Assembly: GCF_009649785.1 (NCBI RefSeq)
Contig: NZ_WJOK01000005.1
Coordinates: 214,691 to 278,690 of the forward strand
DNA from: Agrobacterium tumefaciens
GTDB taxonomy: Bacteria > Pseudomonadota > Alphaproteobacteria > Rhizobiales > Rhizobiaceae
DNA: 64,000 nucleotides
Reading direction: 5' to 3'
This document shows positions 1 to 8,958 of this stretch, piece after piece. The notes beneath the pieces were generated by a model, which worked only from the letters and a program-made list of their open reading frames with translations, searched no databases and had not been told where the DNA came from. A program made the position numbers and the translations under genes. Positions within the stretch are counted from its first letter, which is position 1. Each line of letters begins with the position of its first letter.

Positions 1-610
1 GACGGCGCAGCTTGGCGTCGTCATAACCGAGCCAGCCGGCTGATGTGGTGTAGCAGGCGTAGCCTTCGTTCTTCAGCGTCTCGATACGTTCCTTTTTGCC
101 GCTTTCGGCTTTTTTGAGGATCGCAAGCGCATCGTCCTTCGTCAGCACGTCAGTTAGATAACGGTAATCGACGATATCGGCGATTTCTTCAGGGCTCATA
201 TCGGCAACAAGCTGCCAGACCGGCTTACCCGCCTTTTTGGCCAGCAAATCCCAGACAGCATTGACGACAGCGCCGGTGGCGAGATGCATCGCGCCCTTGT
301 CCGGGCCGATCCAGCGAAGCTGGCTATCACCAGTTAGGTGGCGCCAGTATTTGCCGGGGTTCTCGGTCACCGTCGCCAGATCGGTTCCCACCACCAGATG
401 GCGCATCGCCTTGATGGCCATGCAGCAAATCTCATTGCCGCGGCCAATGGTGAAGGTCAGCCCGTGACCTTTCAGTTCCGGTTCGTCGGTGTCGAGAATG
501 ACGTAAGCCGCCGAATAATCCGGGTCGGGGTTCATCGCATCCGAACCATCAAGGCTCTGGGAGGTCGGAAAACGCAGGTCGAAAACTCGCAGATCAGTAA
601 TTTTGGTCAT
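1..610 (-). CDS. L-fuconate dehydratase, partial (C-terminus cut by window edge)
   Basis: This enolase-superfamily sugar-acid dehydratase would convert L-fuconate to 2-keto-3-deoxy-L-fuconate in the cytoplasm. About 203 N-terminal residues are visible, beginning MTKITDLRVFDLRFPTSQSL with the SDAMNPDPDYSAAYV segment typical of the FucD/ENOSF1 branch. The active-site lysines and metal ligands lie in the C-terminal barrel beyond the window. It is the last visible gene of a minus-strand run and starts 36 bases after the mutarotase gene. The neighbouring dehydrogenase, lactonase and mutarotase support a sugar-acid route. The family assignment is fairly secure; substrate (L-fuconate versus a related acid) is inferred. 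Confidence 0.85.
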   Translation of the reverse strand, partial: MTKITDLRVFDLRFPTSQSLDGSDAMNPDPDYSAAYVILDTDEPELKGHGLTFTIGRGNEICCMAIKAMRHLVVGTDLATVTENPGKYWRHLTGDSQLRWIGPDKGAMHLATGAVVNAVWDLLAKKAGKPVWQLVADMSPEEIADIVDYRYLTDVLTKDDALAILKKAESGKKERIETLKNEGYACYTTSAGWLGYDDAKLRR

Positions 611-646
611 GGCCGTTCACTCGCGGTCAGTGTCAAAGGAAATCGT

Positions 647-976
647 TCAGTCGTGATGGAAGGTTTCTTCCATCATTGCCCACCACTCGCCTTCCTTGCG
701 GCTTTCGAGTGGTTGCTGGCAGGGAATGGTGAAAGACCACCATTCCTGGTTCTTTGGGCTTGCCGCCATCTTCGCCATATCGGCGCTGAAATCGGTGCCG
801 TGATATTCCCAATATCCGAACAGCAGATTTTCCGGTTCGCGCAGGAAGATCGTGTAGTTGCGTATGTTGCAATCGCTGATGAGCGCCAGAATTTCGGGCC
901 AGACGGCGGCGTGCAGTCTTCTATATTCCGCAATCATGTCCGGTTTGACGCCGATGACCATTCCCATGCGCTGCAT
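647..976 (-). CDS. L-rhamnose/L-fucose mutarotase (RhaM/DUF718 family)
   Basis: This 109-residue protein belongs to the small dimeric alpha/beta-barrel mutarotases that interconvert alpha and beta anomers of 6-deoxy sugars. Visible family features are the N-terminal RMGMVIGVKPDMIAEYRRLH, the conserved histidine near residue 22, a central NYTIF and a C-terminal WWAMMEETFHHD. In an operon with an aldose dehydrogenase and a fuconate dehydratase, it probably supplies the anomer used by the dehydrogenase. It lies 11 bases after the UxaB-like gene and is presumably co-transcribed with it. Rhamnose cannot be excluded as a substrate. Confidence 0.85.
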   Translation of the reverse strand: MQRMGMVIGVKPDMIAEYRRLHAAVWPEILALISDCNIRNYTIFLREPENLLFGYWEYHGTDFSADMAKMAASPKNQEWWSFTIPCQQPLESRKEGEWWAMMEETFHHD

Positions 977-987
977 ACAAAACTCCG

Positions 988-2121
988 TTATCGCTTGATG
1001 GTGGCGAGCGCCGCACGCAGTTTCTGCTGCGGCACGTTTAACCCCAGACGTTCCGCCGCAGCGATGACCGGGACAAAACGACGGCGTTTCTTTTCATCGT
1101 GATTGCCTGAAATGTCCGCGAGCCGGTGGGCGAGAAAGGGATTCAGGAAACGGTCCCGCACCGCACGGATATAGGCTTGCGCTTCTTCCCCCATGCCTTC
1201 TGCGGCAAAGACCGGCAGAACCTCGTCCCGCCAGAGCGTTTCCAGATCTCCCGAAAGCGCATCGTCGGCCATTGCCTGCCGCACGGTCTCGTTTTTCGCA
1301 CGGGCATCCCGCAACCATCGCTCCGCCAGATAGGAATGGCCAAGATTGAGCAGGAACAGCTTCAGCTTTTCATAGCGGTCGAGATCATCAGTCAGCACCA
1401 CCGCAGGGTGGGTGCAGGGCAGAACAAGGCCCTCCTGCTTCTCGATTGCCCAAAGCGCATAGGGCTCGGCAACTGCGCCAACCGGATCGATCGGCTCGGA
1501 AACGATGCGGTCTACAAGGCTGTTGGCAAAACGGCACTTCTCATTCAGGTAGAAGCCGAAACCCGCCGGCAGCTGCCATTCGTCGGCAAGCTGGCGAACA
1601 ACCTCTTTCAACCGGTCGCCGTTGCGCGGAACAAGCTCGCAAGGAAAGATCGATATAGGGGCTTCCGGATTGGTCTGAAAACGTTCCAGCAGCAACAGGC
1701 AGAGCTTTGCAGGAAAACTCTTTGGTACAAGCGTGAAGTCGTCGGCAAGACCCGGCCCGTCGAACGAATCCAGCTCATAACCGCGGTCACCCGTATTGGA
1801 CAGAATGACCCCTGCCCCGCAGGCGATGCGCCGCACCTCGGCCCAGTCGGCCGCCGCCGTCAGCGCGCGCGCGACAGCCTTACCTGGAATTTCCTCATCC
1901 ACCTCTTGCCCGTCGCGAATGCCGCGAATGCGCACCGGATAGGGCGTGCCATCGTTCAATGCTGCCACACGCTTCAGGCTCTCCGCATTGCCGGTCGTCT
2001 GGACGATTGCGATGCGCCCGAGAGCCTCGCCTTTTTCCAGCGCCTGCGAAATGAACAAATCCGCATGGGCCAGAAGAAAGCGGCTGGTACCGAATTGCAG
2101 GATGGGTGTGTCGGTCGTCAT
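988..2121 (-). CDS. Mannitol dehydrogenase-superfamily reductase, tagaturonate reductase (UxaB)-like
   Basis: This 377-residue NAD-dependent polyol/uronate dehydrogenase has an N-terminal ILQFGTSRFLLAH segment that begins the nucleotide-binding domain. UxaB-like motifs follow: SNTGDRGYEL, FPAKLCLLLLERF, FPCELVPRNGDRL, NSLVDRIV and the C-terminal K-x4-N-x2-H active-site signature (KLFLLNLGHS). It is shorter than enterobacterial UxaB (about 480 residues). UxaB converts D-tagaturonate to D-altronate. Altronate dehydratase is encoded nearby at 9695, which supports that reaction or a close analogue. Its start overlaps the stop of the upstream zinc dehydrogenase by 4 bases (ATGA), so translation is probably coupled. 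Confidence 0.75.
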   Translation of the reverse strand: MTTDTPILQFGTSRFLLAHADLFISQALEKGEALGRIAIVQTTGNAESLKRVAALNDGTPYPVRIRGIRDGQEVDEEIPGKAVARALTAAADWAEVRRIACGAGVILSNTGDRGYELDSFDGPGLADDFTLVPKSFPAKLCLLLLERFQTNPEAPISIFPCELVPRNGDRLKEVVRQLADEWQLPAGFGFYLNEKCRFANSLVDRIVSEPIDPVGAVAEPYALWAIEKQEGLVLPCTHPAVVLTDDLDRYEKLKLFLLNLGHSYLAERWLRDARAKNETVRQAMADDALSGDLETLWRDEVLPVFAAEGMGEEAQAYIRAVRDRFLNPFLAHRLADISGNHDEKKRRRFVPVIAAAERLGLNVPQQKLRAALATIKR

Positions 2122-3128
2122 GCGACCTCCACCATGCCCTTGATGACTCCGGCTTTTGGATCGGTCAGCCCGGCGAATTTGGAAGGCACATCGGCAAGTG
2201 TCATGCGGTGAGTGATGAGTGCCTCCGGTACCTTGCCTTCCCGCAGCGCCTGCAACACCCGCTCGAAATCCTCCGGCGTGGCGTTGCGGCTGCCAAGCAG
2301 CGTGGTTTCACGCTTGTGAAACTCCGGATCGTTGAAGGAGATATCGCTGGCAACGATGGAAACCAGCACATAGGAACCACCGTGGCCGACGAAGGAAAAG
2401 CCACGCTCCATGGCTTTAGGATTACCGGTCGCATCAAAAACGGCATCGAAGAAATCGCCGCCGGTGATATCCGACAGGCGATCCTTGTCGCCCTCGCCAA
2501 GCTTCACCGTATGGGCAACGCCGAGATGGTCCTTGCAGAAATCCAGCCGGTCGGTGCGCCCGTCAATCATCGTCACCTCACCGCCATCGAGAACGGCGAA
2601 AACCGCAACCGCCATGCCGATCGGACCGGCGCCGACGATCAGGACCTTCTGACCCTTTTCCACCGACCCACGACGCACGGCATGCGCGCCAATCGCCAGA
2701 AATTCGGTCATTGCCGCCTGATCGAGGCTCAAGCCCTCCGCCTTCAGCACGAATTGCTGCGGAACGCTCAGATATTCGACCATGCCGCCATCGCGATGAA
2801 CGCCGAGCACACCGATGTTGCGGCAGCAATTGCTCTTTCCTTTGCGGCAGGCGCTGCACTCACCACAGGAAATATAGGGTATGACGGTAACCACATCGCC
2901 CGCAGAAAGATGGCTGCCTTCCGGCGCCTCTTCCACCGTGCCGGAAAGCTCGTGGCCCATGATGCGCGGATAGGAAAGATAAGGCTGATTACCGGTGAAA
3001 ATATGCAGGTCCGTGCCGCAGACACCAATGCGACGAATACGCACGAGCACTTCACCTTCGCCACGGGCGGGCTTTGGTAGTTCCTTGGGGACAAGTTGAC
3101 CGGGGGTCTCGCAGAAAATCGCCAGCAT
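2118..3128 (-). CDS. Zinc-dependent alcohol dehydrogenase, L-galactonate/sorbitol dehydrogenase-like
   Basis: This 336-residue medium-chain dehydrogenase has the catalytic zinc motif GVCGTDLHIF, the GHE motif (MGHELSGTV) and the four-cysteine structural zinc loop CGECSACRKGKSNCCR. The Rossmann fold motif is VGAGPIGMAV. The overall pattern resembles E. coli LgoD/YjjN, which oxidises L-galactonate to D-tagaturonate. This would feed the UxaB-like enzyme encoded directly downstream. It starts 3 bases after the lactonase gene. The family is certain; the substrate is inferred from the neighbours. Confidence 0.8.
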   Translation of the reverse strand: MLAIFCETPGQLVPKELPKPARGEGEVLVRIRRIGVCGTDLHIFTGNQPYLSYPRIMGHELSGTVEEAPEGSHLSAGDVVTVIPYISCGECSACRKGKSNCCRNIGVLGVHRDGGMVEYLSVPQQFVLKAEGLSLDQAAMTEFLAIGAHAVRRGSVEKGQKVLIVGAGPIGMAVAVFAVLDGGEVTMIDGRTDRLDFCKDHLGVAHTVKLGEGDKDRLSDITGGDFFDAVFDATGNPKAMERGFSFVGHGGSYVLVSIVASDISFNDPEFHKRETTLLGSRNATPEDFERVLQALREGKVPEALITHRMTLADVPSKFAGLTDPKAGVIKGMVEVA

Positions 3129-3131
3129 GCA

Positions 3132-3953
3132 TCACCTGTTGGGAAGGGAATAAAAACGAACGGCGTTGCCGCCAAAGACGGCCGCATGGTCGTGCTCAGG
3201 CACGATTTCGCGGCAGAAGTCCAGCCATTCCTGATAGTCGCCAGCCAGCCGCAATACCGGCCAGTCACTGCCGAAGATCACGCGTTCGCCGCCGAACAGT
3301 TCCAGAATGGTTTCGGCATAGGGCCGGACGGCTTCCGGTCTCTGCTCGCCACGCTCGGTCAAAAGGCCGGACAGCTTGCAATGGAGGTTGGGAAGGGCCG
3401 CCAAAGCTGCCATGTCCCTGCGCCAGTCGCCATATTGGCCCGTGGCGATAAGCGGCTTCGCGCCGTGATCGAGGACAACAGGCAATTGCGGATGGCGGCG
3501 CGCGAAAGCGAGAAGATGCGACAGATGCGGCGGCAGGACCAGCGCATCGAACACCAGTGCATGTTTCACCAGCGCATCCACGGCGGCATCGAGCGCGGGA
3601 TCGTCGATCCAGGTCACATCTTCCATGCCTTGCAGCATCGGCCGTACGCCCTTGAAGGCAGGATGTTTTGCCCGCCGGGAGATTTCCGCCGTAGCATCCA
3701 CGGACTTCATGTCCACCCAGCCGACAACGCCCTTGATGAAATCGGTGCTGCCAGCCAGATCGAGCATGAAATCCGTATCGGCCGTACTTTCCATCGTCTG
3801 CACCAGCACCGTTCCGGAAACTCCGGCCTTTGCCAGCAGAGGAAACAGATCCTGCGGAAGAAAATCACGGTAGATGGCAGCCAGAGACGGTGGCGGCCAT
3901 TGCCCGGCACGATCCTTCATCAGCCAGAAATGCTGGTGGGCATCGATGATCAT
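3132..3953 (-). CDS. Amidohydrolase-2 family sugar lactonase, L-fucono-1,5-lactonase-like
   Basis: This 273-residue TIM-barrel hydrolase begins MIIDAHQHFWL, the N-terminal HxH motif of the amidohydrolase superfamily, and ends with FGSDWPVLRL carrying the conserved aspartate. Proteins of this group (COG3618) hydrolyse sugar lactones such as L-fucono-1,5-lactone. It is placed between the aldose dehydrogenase, which makes the lactone, and the enzymes acting on the free acid, as expected for a non-phosphorylating pathway. Gaps to neighbours are 3 to 4 bases. Confidence 0.8.
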   Translation of the reverse strand: MIIDAHQHFWLMKDRAGQWPPPSLAAIYRDFLPQDLFPLLAKAGVSGTVLVQTMESTADTDFMLDLAGSTDFIKGVVGWVDMKSVDATAEISRRAKHPAFKGVRPMLQGMEDVTWIDDPALDAAVDALVKHALVFDALVLPPHLSHLLAFARRHPQLPVVLDHGAKPLIATGQYGDWRRDMAALAALPNLHCKLSGLLTERGEQRPEAVRPYAETILELFGGERVIFGSDWPVLRLAGDYQEWLDFCREIVPEHDHAAVFGGNAVRFYSLPNR

Positions 3954-3957
3954 CGCT

Positions 3958-4971
3958 TCAGGCCTTTGTGCCGGGCACGGGTGCGCCTTCGGAAATCAGG
4001 CCACGCTTTTGCAGCTCCGACCAGAATTCGTCCGGAACAACCTGTTCGAACCATTCGATGTTTGCGGCAAGTTGCTGCGCATTGCGCGCGCCGGATACGA
4101 CCGTGACCGAAGCCGGATGCCCGAGCGGAAACTGCAGCGCAGCCGCCTGCAACGAAACACCAACGTCGTCACAAACGCCCTGAAGCGCATCCACCCGCGT
4201 GATGATGTCGGCAGGCGCATCGGCATAGTTGAATTTGCGGTTGCCTGCCAAAATGCCTGAATTGAAAGCACCGGCGACCACGATCGCAACGCCGGTTTCC
4301 GCGCAGCGGTTCATGAAGGCAAGGCTCTGCTGCTCCAGAAGCGTATAACGGCCGGCAAGCATGGCAACGTCGATGTCGAAAACATCCACGGCGTCGCCGA
4401 CGATTTCCCACTCGTTGACGCCGAGGCCGATAGCACCCGTCGACCCTTCCTCGCGCAGCTTGCCGAGTGCCCGGAAGCCGCCGCCGGTGGTCAGCTGCTC
4501 CCAGTAGTGCTGGTGCTTTTCGCCATGCGTGAAAGAGCCGATATCGTGCACATAGAGAATATCCGGCTTCAGAACGCCGAGCCGCTGCTGGCTCGCTTCG
4601 AAGGAGCGCAGAATACCGTCATAGGAATAATCATAGACCGGGCGGAAAGGCAGCGGCGCAATATAGGCGTCCTCTTCCGGGCCCACAGTTTCATCGGGAA
4701 CCATGACGCGACCGACCTTGGTGGAGAGGGTGTATTCGCTTCGGTCATGCTCCGTCACCATGGTTCCAAGACGACGCTCCGAACGCGTGTAACCGTAAAA
4801 AGGTGCGGTATCGAAATAGCGAATGCCGCTTTCCCATGCCTTGTCGAACGCACCTTTGGATTCCTCGTAGGGCGTAACGCGGTAGAGATTACCCATCTGC
4901 GCGCAACCAAGGCCCATGACCGTGACTTCAACGGCACGGCGCGGCAATTTACGTGTATCGGAGACTTTCAT
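3958..4971 (-). CDS. Aldo/keto reductase, L-fucose (D-threo-aldose 1-) dehydrogenase-like
   Basis: This aldo/keto reductase probably oxidises L-fucose (or L-galactose, D-arabinose) to its lactone with NAD(P)+. The start at 4971 is chosen over the longer open frame to 5088. It gives MKVSDTRKLPRRAVEVTVMGLGC with a GGAAG ribosome-binding site upstream, and 337 residues, normal for the family. The extra upstream residues would translate across a strong hairpin. Family motifs are FDTAPFYGYTRSERRLG with the catalytic Asp and Tyr, and STKVG with the lysine. The pyridoxal 4-dehydrogenase/L-fucose dehydrogenase subgroup fits best. It is the first enzyme gene after the transporter. Confidence 0.82.
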   Translation of the reverse strand: MKVSDTRKLPRRAVEVTVMGLGCAQMGNLYRVTPYEESKGAFDKAWESGIRYFDTAPFYGYTRSERRLGTMVTEHDRSEYTLSTKVGRVMVPDETVGPEEDAYIAPLPFRPVYDYSYDGILRSFEASQQRLGVLKPDILYVHDIGSFTHGEKHQHYWEQLTTGGGFRALGKLREEGSTGAIGLGVNEWEIVGDAVDVFDIDVAMLAGRYTLLEQQSLAFMNRCAETGVAIVVAGAFNSGILAGNRKFNYADAPADIITRVDALQGVCDDVGVSLQAAALQFPLGHPASVTVVSGARNAQQLAANIEWFEQVVPDEFWSELQKRGLISEGAPVPGTKA

Positions 4972-5056
4972 CGCAAGGGCTTCCTGAATTTTTCGGTAGA
5001 GCGGATGTGAAAACCGTATGCGGTATTGACTGAAATCCCGCTTCTGAAATTTGTGA

Positions 5057-5083
5057 GGCGCGCCGCTCAAAGAGCGGCGCGCC
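5057..5083 (-). promoter_or_regulatory. Strong intercistronic hairpin between transporter and enzyme genes
   Basis: A perfect 12-base-pair GC-rich inverted repeat (GGCGCGCCGCTC) with a 3-base loop lies just after the binding-protein stop and before the aldo/keto reductase gene. There is no run of Us after it. It is therefore more likely an mRNA-stabilising or partially attenuating structure than a full terminator. This is commonly seen after periplasmic binding protein genes. Confidence 0.75.
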
Positions 5084-5091
5084 GTCATGCG

Positions 5092-6033
5092 TTAATAAAG
5101 AACGTTCTTGGCTTCCGGCTTCTCGATATTGTCCTTGGTGACAACAACAACGCCGGTGTCGACGAACTTTTCGACCTTTTCCTTGCTGATGAGCTTCGAA
5201 ACGGTCTGGATGCCCTTTTCGCCCATCTGATACGAACCCTGAACGACGATGCCGGCAAGCGTGCCGTCCTTGACGAAGCCCTGAAGGTCCTGGTTACCGT
5301 CAAAGCCGATGCCGACGACCTTGCCTGCCTTACCGGCCTGAGCGAGCGCGCGGCCTACACCGATTGCGGTGGGTTCGTTGGCGCCGAAGATGCCCTTGAG
5401 ATCGGAATTGGCGGCCAGAACGTCGGTTGTCTGGTTCAGCGCCGTCGCCATCTGCGACTGCGAATAGAACGGACCTACGATCTTAAGGTTGGAATGCATC
5501 TGGATATAGTCGGTGAAACCGCCAACGCGTCCGATTTCCGAACCGGCACCGGCGACGTAGGACATCACGGCGATCTTGCCTTCCTTGCCAACCTTGTCGA
5601 TCAGCGCCTGAGCAGCCAGTTCGCCGGCTTTCTTGTTATCGGTCGCCAGGAAGGACTGATAATATTGCTCGGAACCCTTGGCGAGCTGTGAGTCGATCAG
5701 AACCACGGGAATGCGGGCTTCCCAGGCTTTCTTGACAGCCGGAACCAGCGCATCAGGATCGGAAGGAGCAAGAACGATACCCGAAACCTTACGGTTTACA
5801 GCGTTTTCAACCATGTTGACCTGATCGGCGATGGCCGATTCAGAAGCCGGACCCTGGAAGGTCATGGTGTTGCCGGCAGAGTCCTTCATCGCCGCATCGG
5901 CGCCCTTCTGAACGTTCTGCCAGAAGGTGGAGTTGACGGTCTTGACGATGACGGCGATTTCGCCGGCCTGCACGGTGGAGACGCTCCACAGCGCGATTGC
6001 GGATGTCAGAAGGGCGGTCGTAAGCTTGTTCAT
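5092..6033 (-). CDS. Sugar ABC transporter periplasmic binding protein (RbsB-like)
   Basis: This 313-residue type-I periplasmic binding protein captures the sugar for the ABC importer. It has an N-terminal signal peptide (Lys at 3, hydrophobic TTALLTSAIALWSVSTVQAG with AxA-type cleavage after VQA), then the ribose-binding fold with TVNSTFWQNVQKGADAA near the start of the mature protein. A strong GGAGGAAGAA ribosome-binding site precedes the ATG. It is encoded after rbsA and rbsC homologues and before the catabolic enzymes, so its ligand is probably the sugar they consume (L-fucose or L-galactose by inference). Confidence 0.88.
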   Translation of the reverse strand: MNKLTTALLTSAIALWSVSTVQAGEIAVIVKTVNSTFWQNVQKGADAAMKDSAGNTMTFQGPASESAIADQVNMVENAVNRKVSGIVLAPSDPDALVPAVKKAWEARIPVVLIDSQLAKGSEQYYQSFLATDNKKAGELAAQALIDKVGKEGKIAVMSYVAGAGSEIGRVGGFTDYIQMHSNLKIVGPFYSQSQMATALNQTTDVLAANSDLKGIFGANEPTAIGVGRALAQAGKAGKVVGIGFDGNQDLQGFVKDGTLAGIVVQGSYQMGEKGIQTVSKLISKEKVEKFVDTGVVVVTKDNIEKPEAKNVLY

Positions 6034-6107
6034 TTCTTCCTCCGTGATGTCGGCATACCGGGCCTCCCGTGCCGATCTTGTTTGCGGATAGGGTCCGCAG
6101 CCCTGTA

Positions 6108-7130
6108 TCAGCGGCGGTTGCGCAGCTGGTCGATCCAGACGGTGACCAGAATGACAAGACCGATGATGATCTGTTGCGTGAAGGCGGACACGCCATTCAT
6201 ATTGAGACCGTTGCGCAGGATGCCTATGACGAAGGCGCCGATTGCCGTGCCGGAAATCGTACCCACGCCGCCGATGAGCGATGTGCCGCCGATAACGGCG
6301 CTGGCAATGGCGTCCAGCTCATACATCACGCCCTCATTCGGCTGGGCTGTGACGAGGCGCGACATCAGCACGCAACCGGTCAACCCGGCGAGCGTACCGG
6401 ACAGGATGTAGGTGAAATTGGTGACGCGTGCGACGTTTACCCCGGACAGACGCGCAGCATCCGCATTCGAACCGACGGCATAGATGTGACGGCCAAGGAT
6501 GGAGCGGTTGAGCATGAAGGAAACAGCCAGCGCAATAACCACCATGAGGATGACGGGGTAGGGAATGCCCGGAAACACTACGTTCGGAAAACCGTCATCA
6601 CCAATATTGACGATGCGGAAGAGGGCGCCGTTGCCGAGTTCACCGAAGGATTCGCCGAGGCCGGAAACCGCTCGCGCGCCGGTGATCTGCAGTGCCACGC
6701 CACGGGCGATCAACATCATGCCGAGTGTCGCGATAAACGGTGGCAGCTTGAAGCGCGTGACCATGAGGCCATTGATGAGACCGCAAAGCGACCCCGTCAG
6801 AATGCCAAGCAGCATGCCGACCGGCACCGGCATACCCAACTCCTTCACCGCAAGCGCGGCAACGACACCGGCCAGAGCAAGCACCGAACCAACGGAAAGA
6901 TCGATGCCGCCGGTGATGATGACGCAGGTCGCACCAATGCCGAGAAGGGCGATGGAGGTCACCTGAAGCGCAATGGTCATGGCATTGTTGACGGAGAAGA
7001 AGGCGCTGCTGGTGGCGGAAAACACCATAACCAGCACAACGAGACTGCCAAGAGCCGCAAACTTCTGGATGATGTCCTTCTGGCGGTCGCTGAAAGCGAA
7101 GCTCTTCTTGGGTTCTGCAATATTAGCCAT
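6108..7130 (-). CDS. Sugar ABC transporter permease (RbsC-like)
   Basis: This integral membrane permease of the ribose/galactoside class has about eight to ten hydrophobic segments. It also carries the family signature GGIDLSVGS (around residues 85-95) and the conserved GGTSLIGGVGTISGTAIGA stretch near the C-terminus. I place the start at the ATG at 7130 (340 residues). It follows GAGGA spaced about 6 bases away, whereas the in-frame GTG at 7142 has no comparable site and would overlap the ATPase gene. Confidence 0.88.
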   Translation of the reverse strand: MANIAEPKKSFAFSDRQKDIIQKFAALGSLVVLVMVFSATSSAFFSVNNAMTIALQVTSIALLGIGATCVIITGGIDLSVGSVLALAGVVAALAVKELGMPVPVGMLLGILTGSLCGLINGLMVTRFKLPPFIATLGMMLIARGVALQITGARAVSGLGESFGELGNGALFRIVNIGDDGFPNVVFPGIPYPVILMVVIALAVSFMLNRSILGRHIYAVGSNADAARLSGVNVARVTNFTYILSGTLAGLTGCVLMSRLVTAQPNEGVMYELDAIASAVIGGTSLIGGVGTISGTAIGAFVIGILRNGLNMNGVSAFTQQIIIGLVILVTVWIDQLRNRR

Positions 7131-7138
7131 GTCGTTCC

Positions 7139-8704
7139 TCACTGCGCGGCCCGGCCGTAACCGGACGCGTACCGCATGATTTCTTCCTGATTGGTCTTGG
7201 CGGTCTCAAGCACGCCCGTGATCCGGCCCTGGTGGAAAACGGCGATACGATCCGTCAGTCCCAGAATTTCCGGCAGTTCCGAACTGATGAGAATGACGCC
7301 GATGCCCTGTGCAGCCAGCTCGTCCATGATCTTGTAGATCGCGAATTTTGCGCCGACATCGATGCCGCGCGTCGGCTCGTCGAAAAACAGCACGCGCGAC
7401 TGCCGGAACAGCCATTTGCCAATGATGATTTTCTGCTGATTGCCACCTGAAAGCAGCCGCACCGTCTGTTCGATCGAAGGGGTACGAATGTTCAGGAGAT
7501 CGACGTAACGTCTGGCGACATCGTCGTGCTTCTTGAAGTCGATCAGCCCGAAGCGGTTGGAGACCTCGCCGATATTGGCAAGCGTCGTATTGGCCGCAAC
7601 CGACATCTTGATCGCAAGACCATCGCTTTTGCGGTCTTCGGACAGATAGGCGATACCCTCTTCGATGGCATCTCGCGGGGAACTGATGGAAAGCTCCCGC
7701 CCGTTGAAAACGACCTTGCCAGCATCCAGAGGATCGGCACCGAAAATCGCCCGTGCGACTTCCGTGCGACCAGCACCCATCAGTCCGGCAAAGCCGAGAA
7801 TCTCACCGCGCCGCAGCGAGAAACCGACATCGTGGAACACACCCTTGCGCGTCAGCCCTTCCACCGAGAAAATAACATCATCCGTAGGGCGCGACGTGCG
7901 TTCCGGGAACTTCTCCTCCAGCGAACGCCCGACCATGCGCGTGACGATATCGTCAACGGTGATCGATGCAAAATCGTCGGTCGAAATATAACGCCCGTCC
8001 CGCAGAACCGTCACGCGGTCGACGATTTCGGCCATTTCATCGAGCCGGTGGGAAATATAGACGATGCCGACGCCAGAAGCCTTGAGATCGCGGATCACCT
8101 TGAACAACAGCCGCGTTTCCTGCTCGGTCAGCGAGGAGGTCGGCTCATCCATGATGAGGACTTCAGCATCCAGGGAAAGCGCCTTGGCAATTTCCACCAT
8201 CTGACATTGAGCGACCGAGAGGCCGCGGACAATCTGGTCAGGGTCGATATCGACGCCCAGCCGATCGAGACAGCGCTTTGCATCAAGCCGCAGCTTCTTG
8301 CGGTCGACGAGGAAACCACGGCGCGGCTCGCGGGCGAGATAGATGTTCTCGGCAACGGAAAGATGCGGAACGAGGTTGAGTTCCTGATGGATGATGGCGA
8401 TGCCGGCGGCTTCGGATTCCAGCGGCGATGCATATTGCACTTTGACGCCCTTGTGCAGGATGGTTCCGTCGCTTGGCTGGTAAACGCCGCTGATGATTTT
8501 CATCAGGGTGGATTTTCCGGCACCGTTTTCGCCGCAAACAGCGTGAACCTCGCCGCTGCGCAAGTCGAAATGCACATTCGACAACGCTTTGACGCCCGGA
8601 AATTCCTTGCTGATGTTTTCGAGACGCAGGAGGCCTGAACCAAGGCCGCGCGCCGTCTCCTCAGGCGAAAAATCGCCTCGAATTGTCGATGCGCCCTGCG
8701 ACAT
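7139..8704 (-). CDS. Sugar ABC transporter ATPase (RbsA-like, two ATP-binding domains)
   Basis: This 521-residue tandem ATPase energises the importer. The N-terminal half has Walker A GENGAGKST, signature LSVAQCQMVEIAKAL and Walker B LIMDEPTSSL. The C-terminal half has the degenerate GLMGAGRTE loop, LSGGNQQKIIIGKWL and LFFDEPTRGID, the usual RbsA asymmetry. The ATG at 8704 is preceded by GGAGG. It is the first gene of the minus-strand operon. The regulatory region shared with the GntR-type regulator lies immediately upstream. Confidence 0.9.
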   Translation of the reverse strand: MSQGASTIRGDFSPEETARGLGSGLLRLENISKEFPGVKALSNVHFDLRSGEVHAVCGENGAGKSTLMKIISGVYQPSDGTILHKGVKVQYASPLESEAAGIAIIHQELNLVPHLSVAENIYLAREPRRGFLVDRKKLRLDAKRCLDRLGVDIDPDQIVRGLSVAQCQMVEIAKALSLDAEVLIMDEPTSSLTEQETRLLFKVIRDLKASGVGIVYISHRLDEMAEIVDRVTVLRDGRYISTDDFASITVDDIVTRMVGRSLEEKFPERTSRPTDDVIFSVEGLTRKGVFHDVGFSLRRGEILGFAGLMGAGRTEVARAIFGADPLDAGKVVFNGRELSISSPRDAIEEGIAYLSEDRKSDGLAIKMSVAANTTLANIGEVSNRFGLIDFKKHDDVARRYVDLLNIRTPSIEQTVRLLSGGNQQKIIIGKWLFRQSRVLFFDEPTRGIDVGAKFAIYKIMDELAAQGIGVILISSELPEILGLTDRIAVFHQGRITGVLETAKTNQEEIMRYASGYGRAAQ

Positions 8705-8958
8705 CAAGAAACCTCCACCCGCGCTCCCCGCTCCACCGGGGGCAATAATGAGCCAAATGGTTAGGCCGCTTTTTTAAAATGGTCAAGCCAATTAGCCCAA
8801 AATTTGAATCCCGCGTCTGGTACACGCAAAATCATCTCAAAAAACTTATTGAAATAACATTGTAAATTCATGTATTTAAGTAATTTCTTGCGTATTGATG
8901 CGCTTGGCGCTACGGTAAGGCCAAATTCAGATAACAGACAAGGTTCGTCAGAAAACAC
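8705..8958. promoter_or_regulatory. Divergent regulatory region with repeated ATGGTYARGCC motif
   Basis: This 254-base region between rbsA and the GntR-type regulator is AT-rich from about 8770 to 8900. It holds ATGGTTAGGCC at 8757-8767 and ATGGTCAAGCC at 8779-8789, spaced 22 bases apart on the same helical face. A third copy, ATGGTCAGGCC, lies at 8963-8973 inside the first codons of the regulator. The second includes the partial palindrome TGGTCAAGCCA, reminiscent of FadR-subfamily operators. Binding by the adjacent regulator is inferred. Confidence 0.6.

Noticed and set aside
1126..2211. 361-codon plus-strand frame opposite the UxaB-like gene
   Set aside because: No domain, and opposite a gene with intact family motifs and coupled neighbours.
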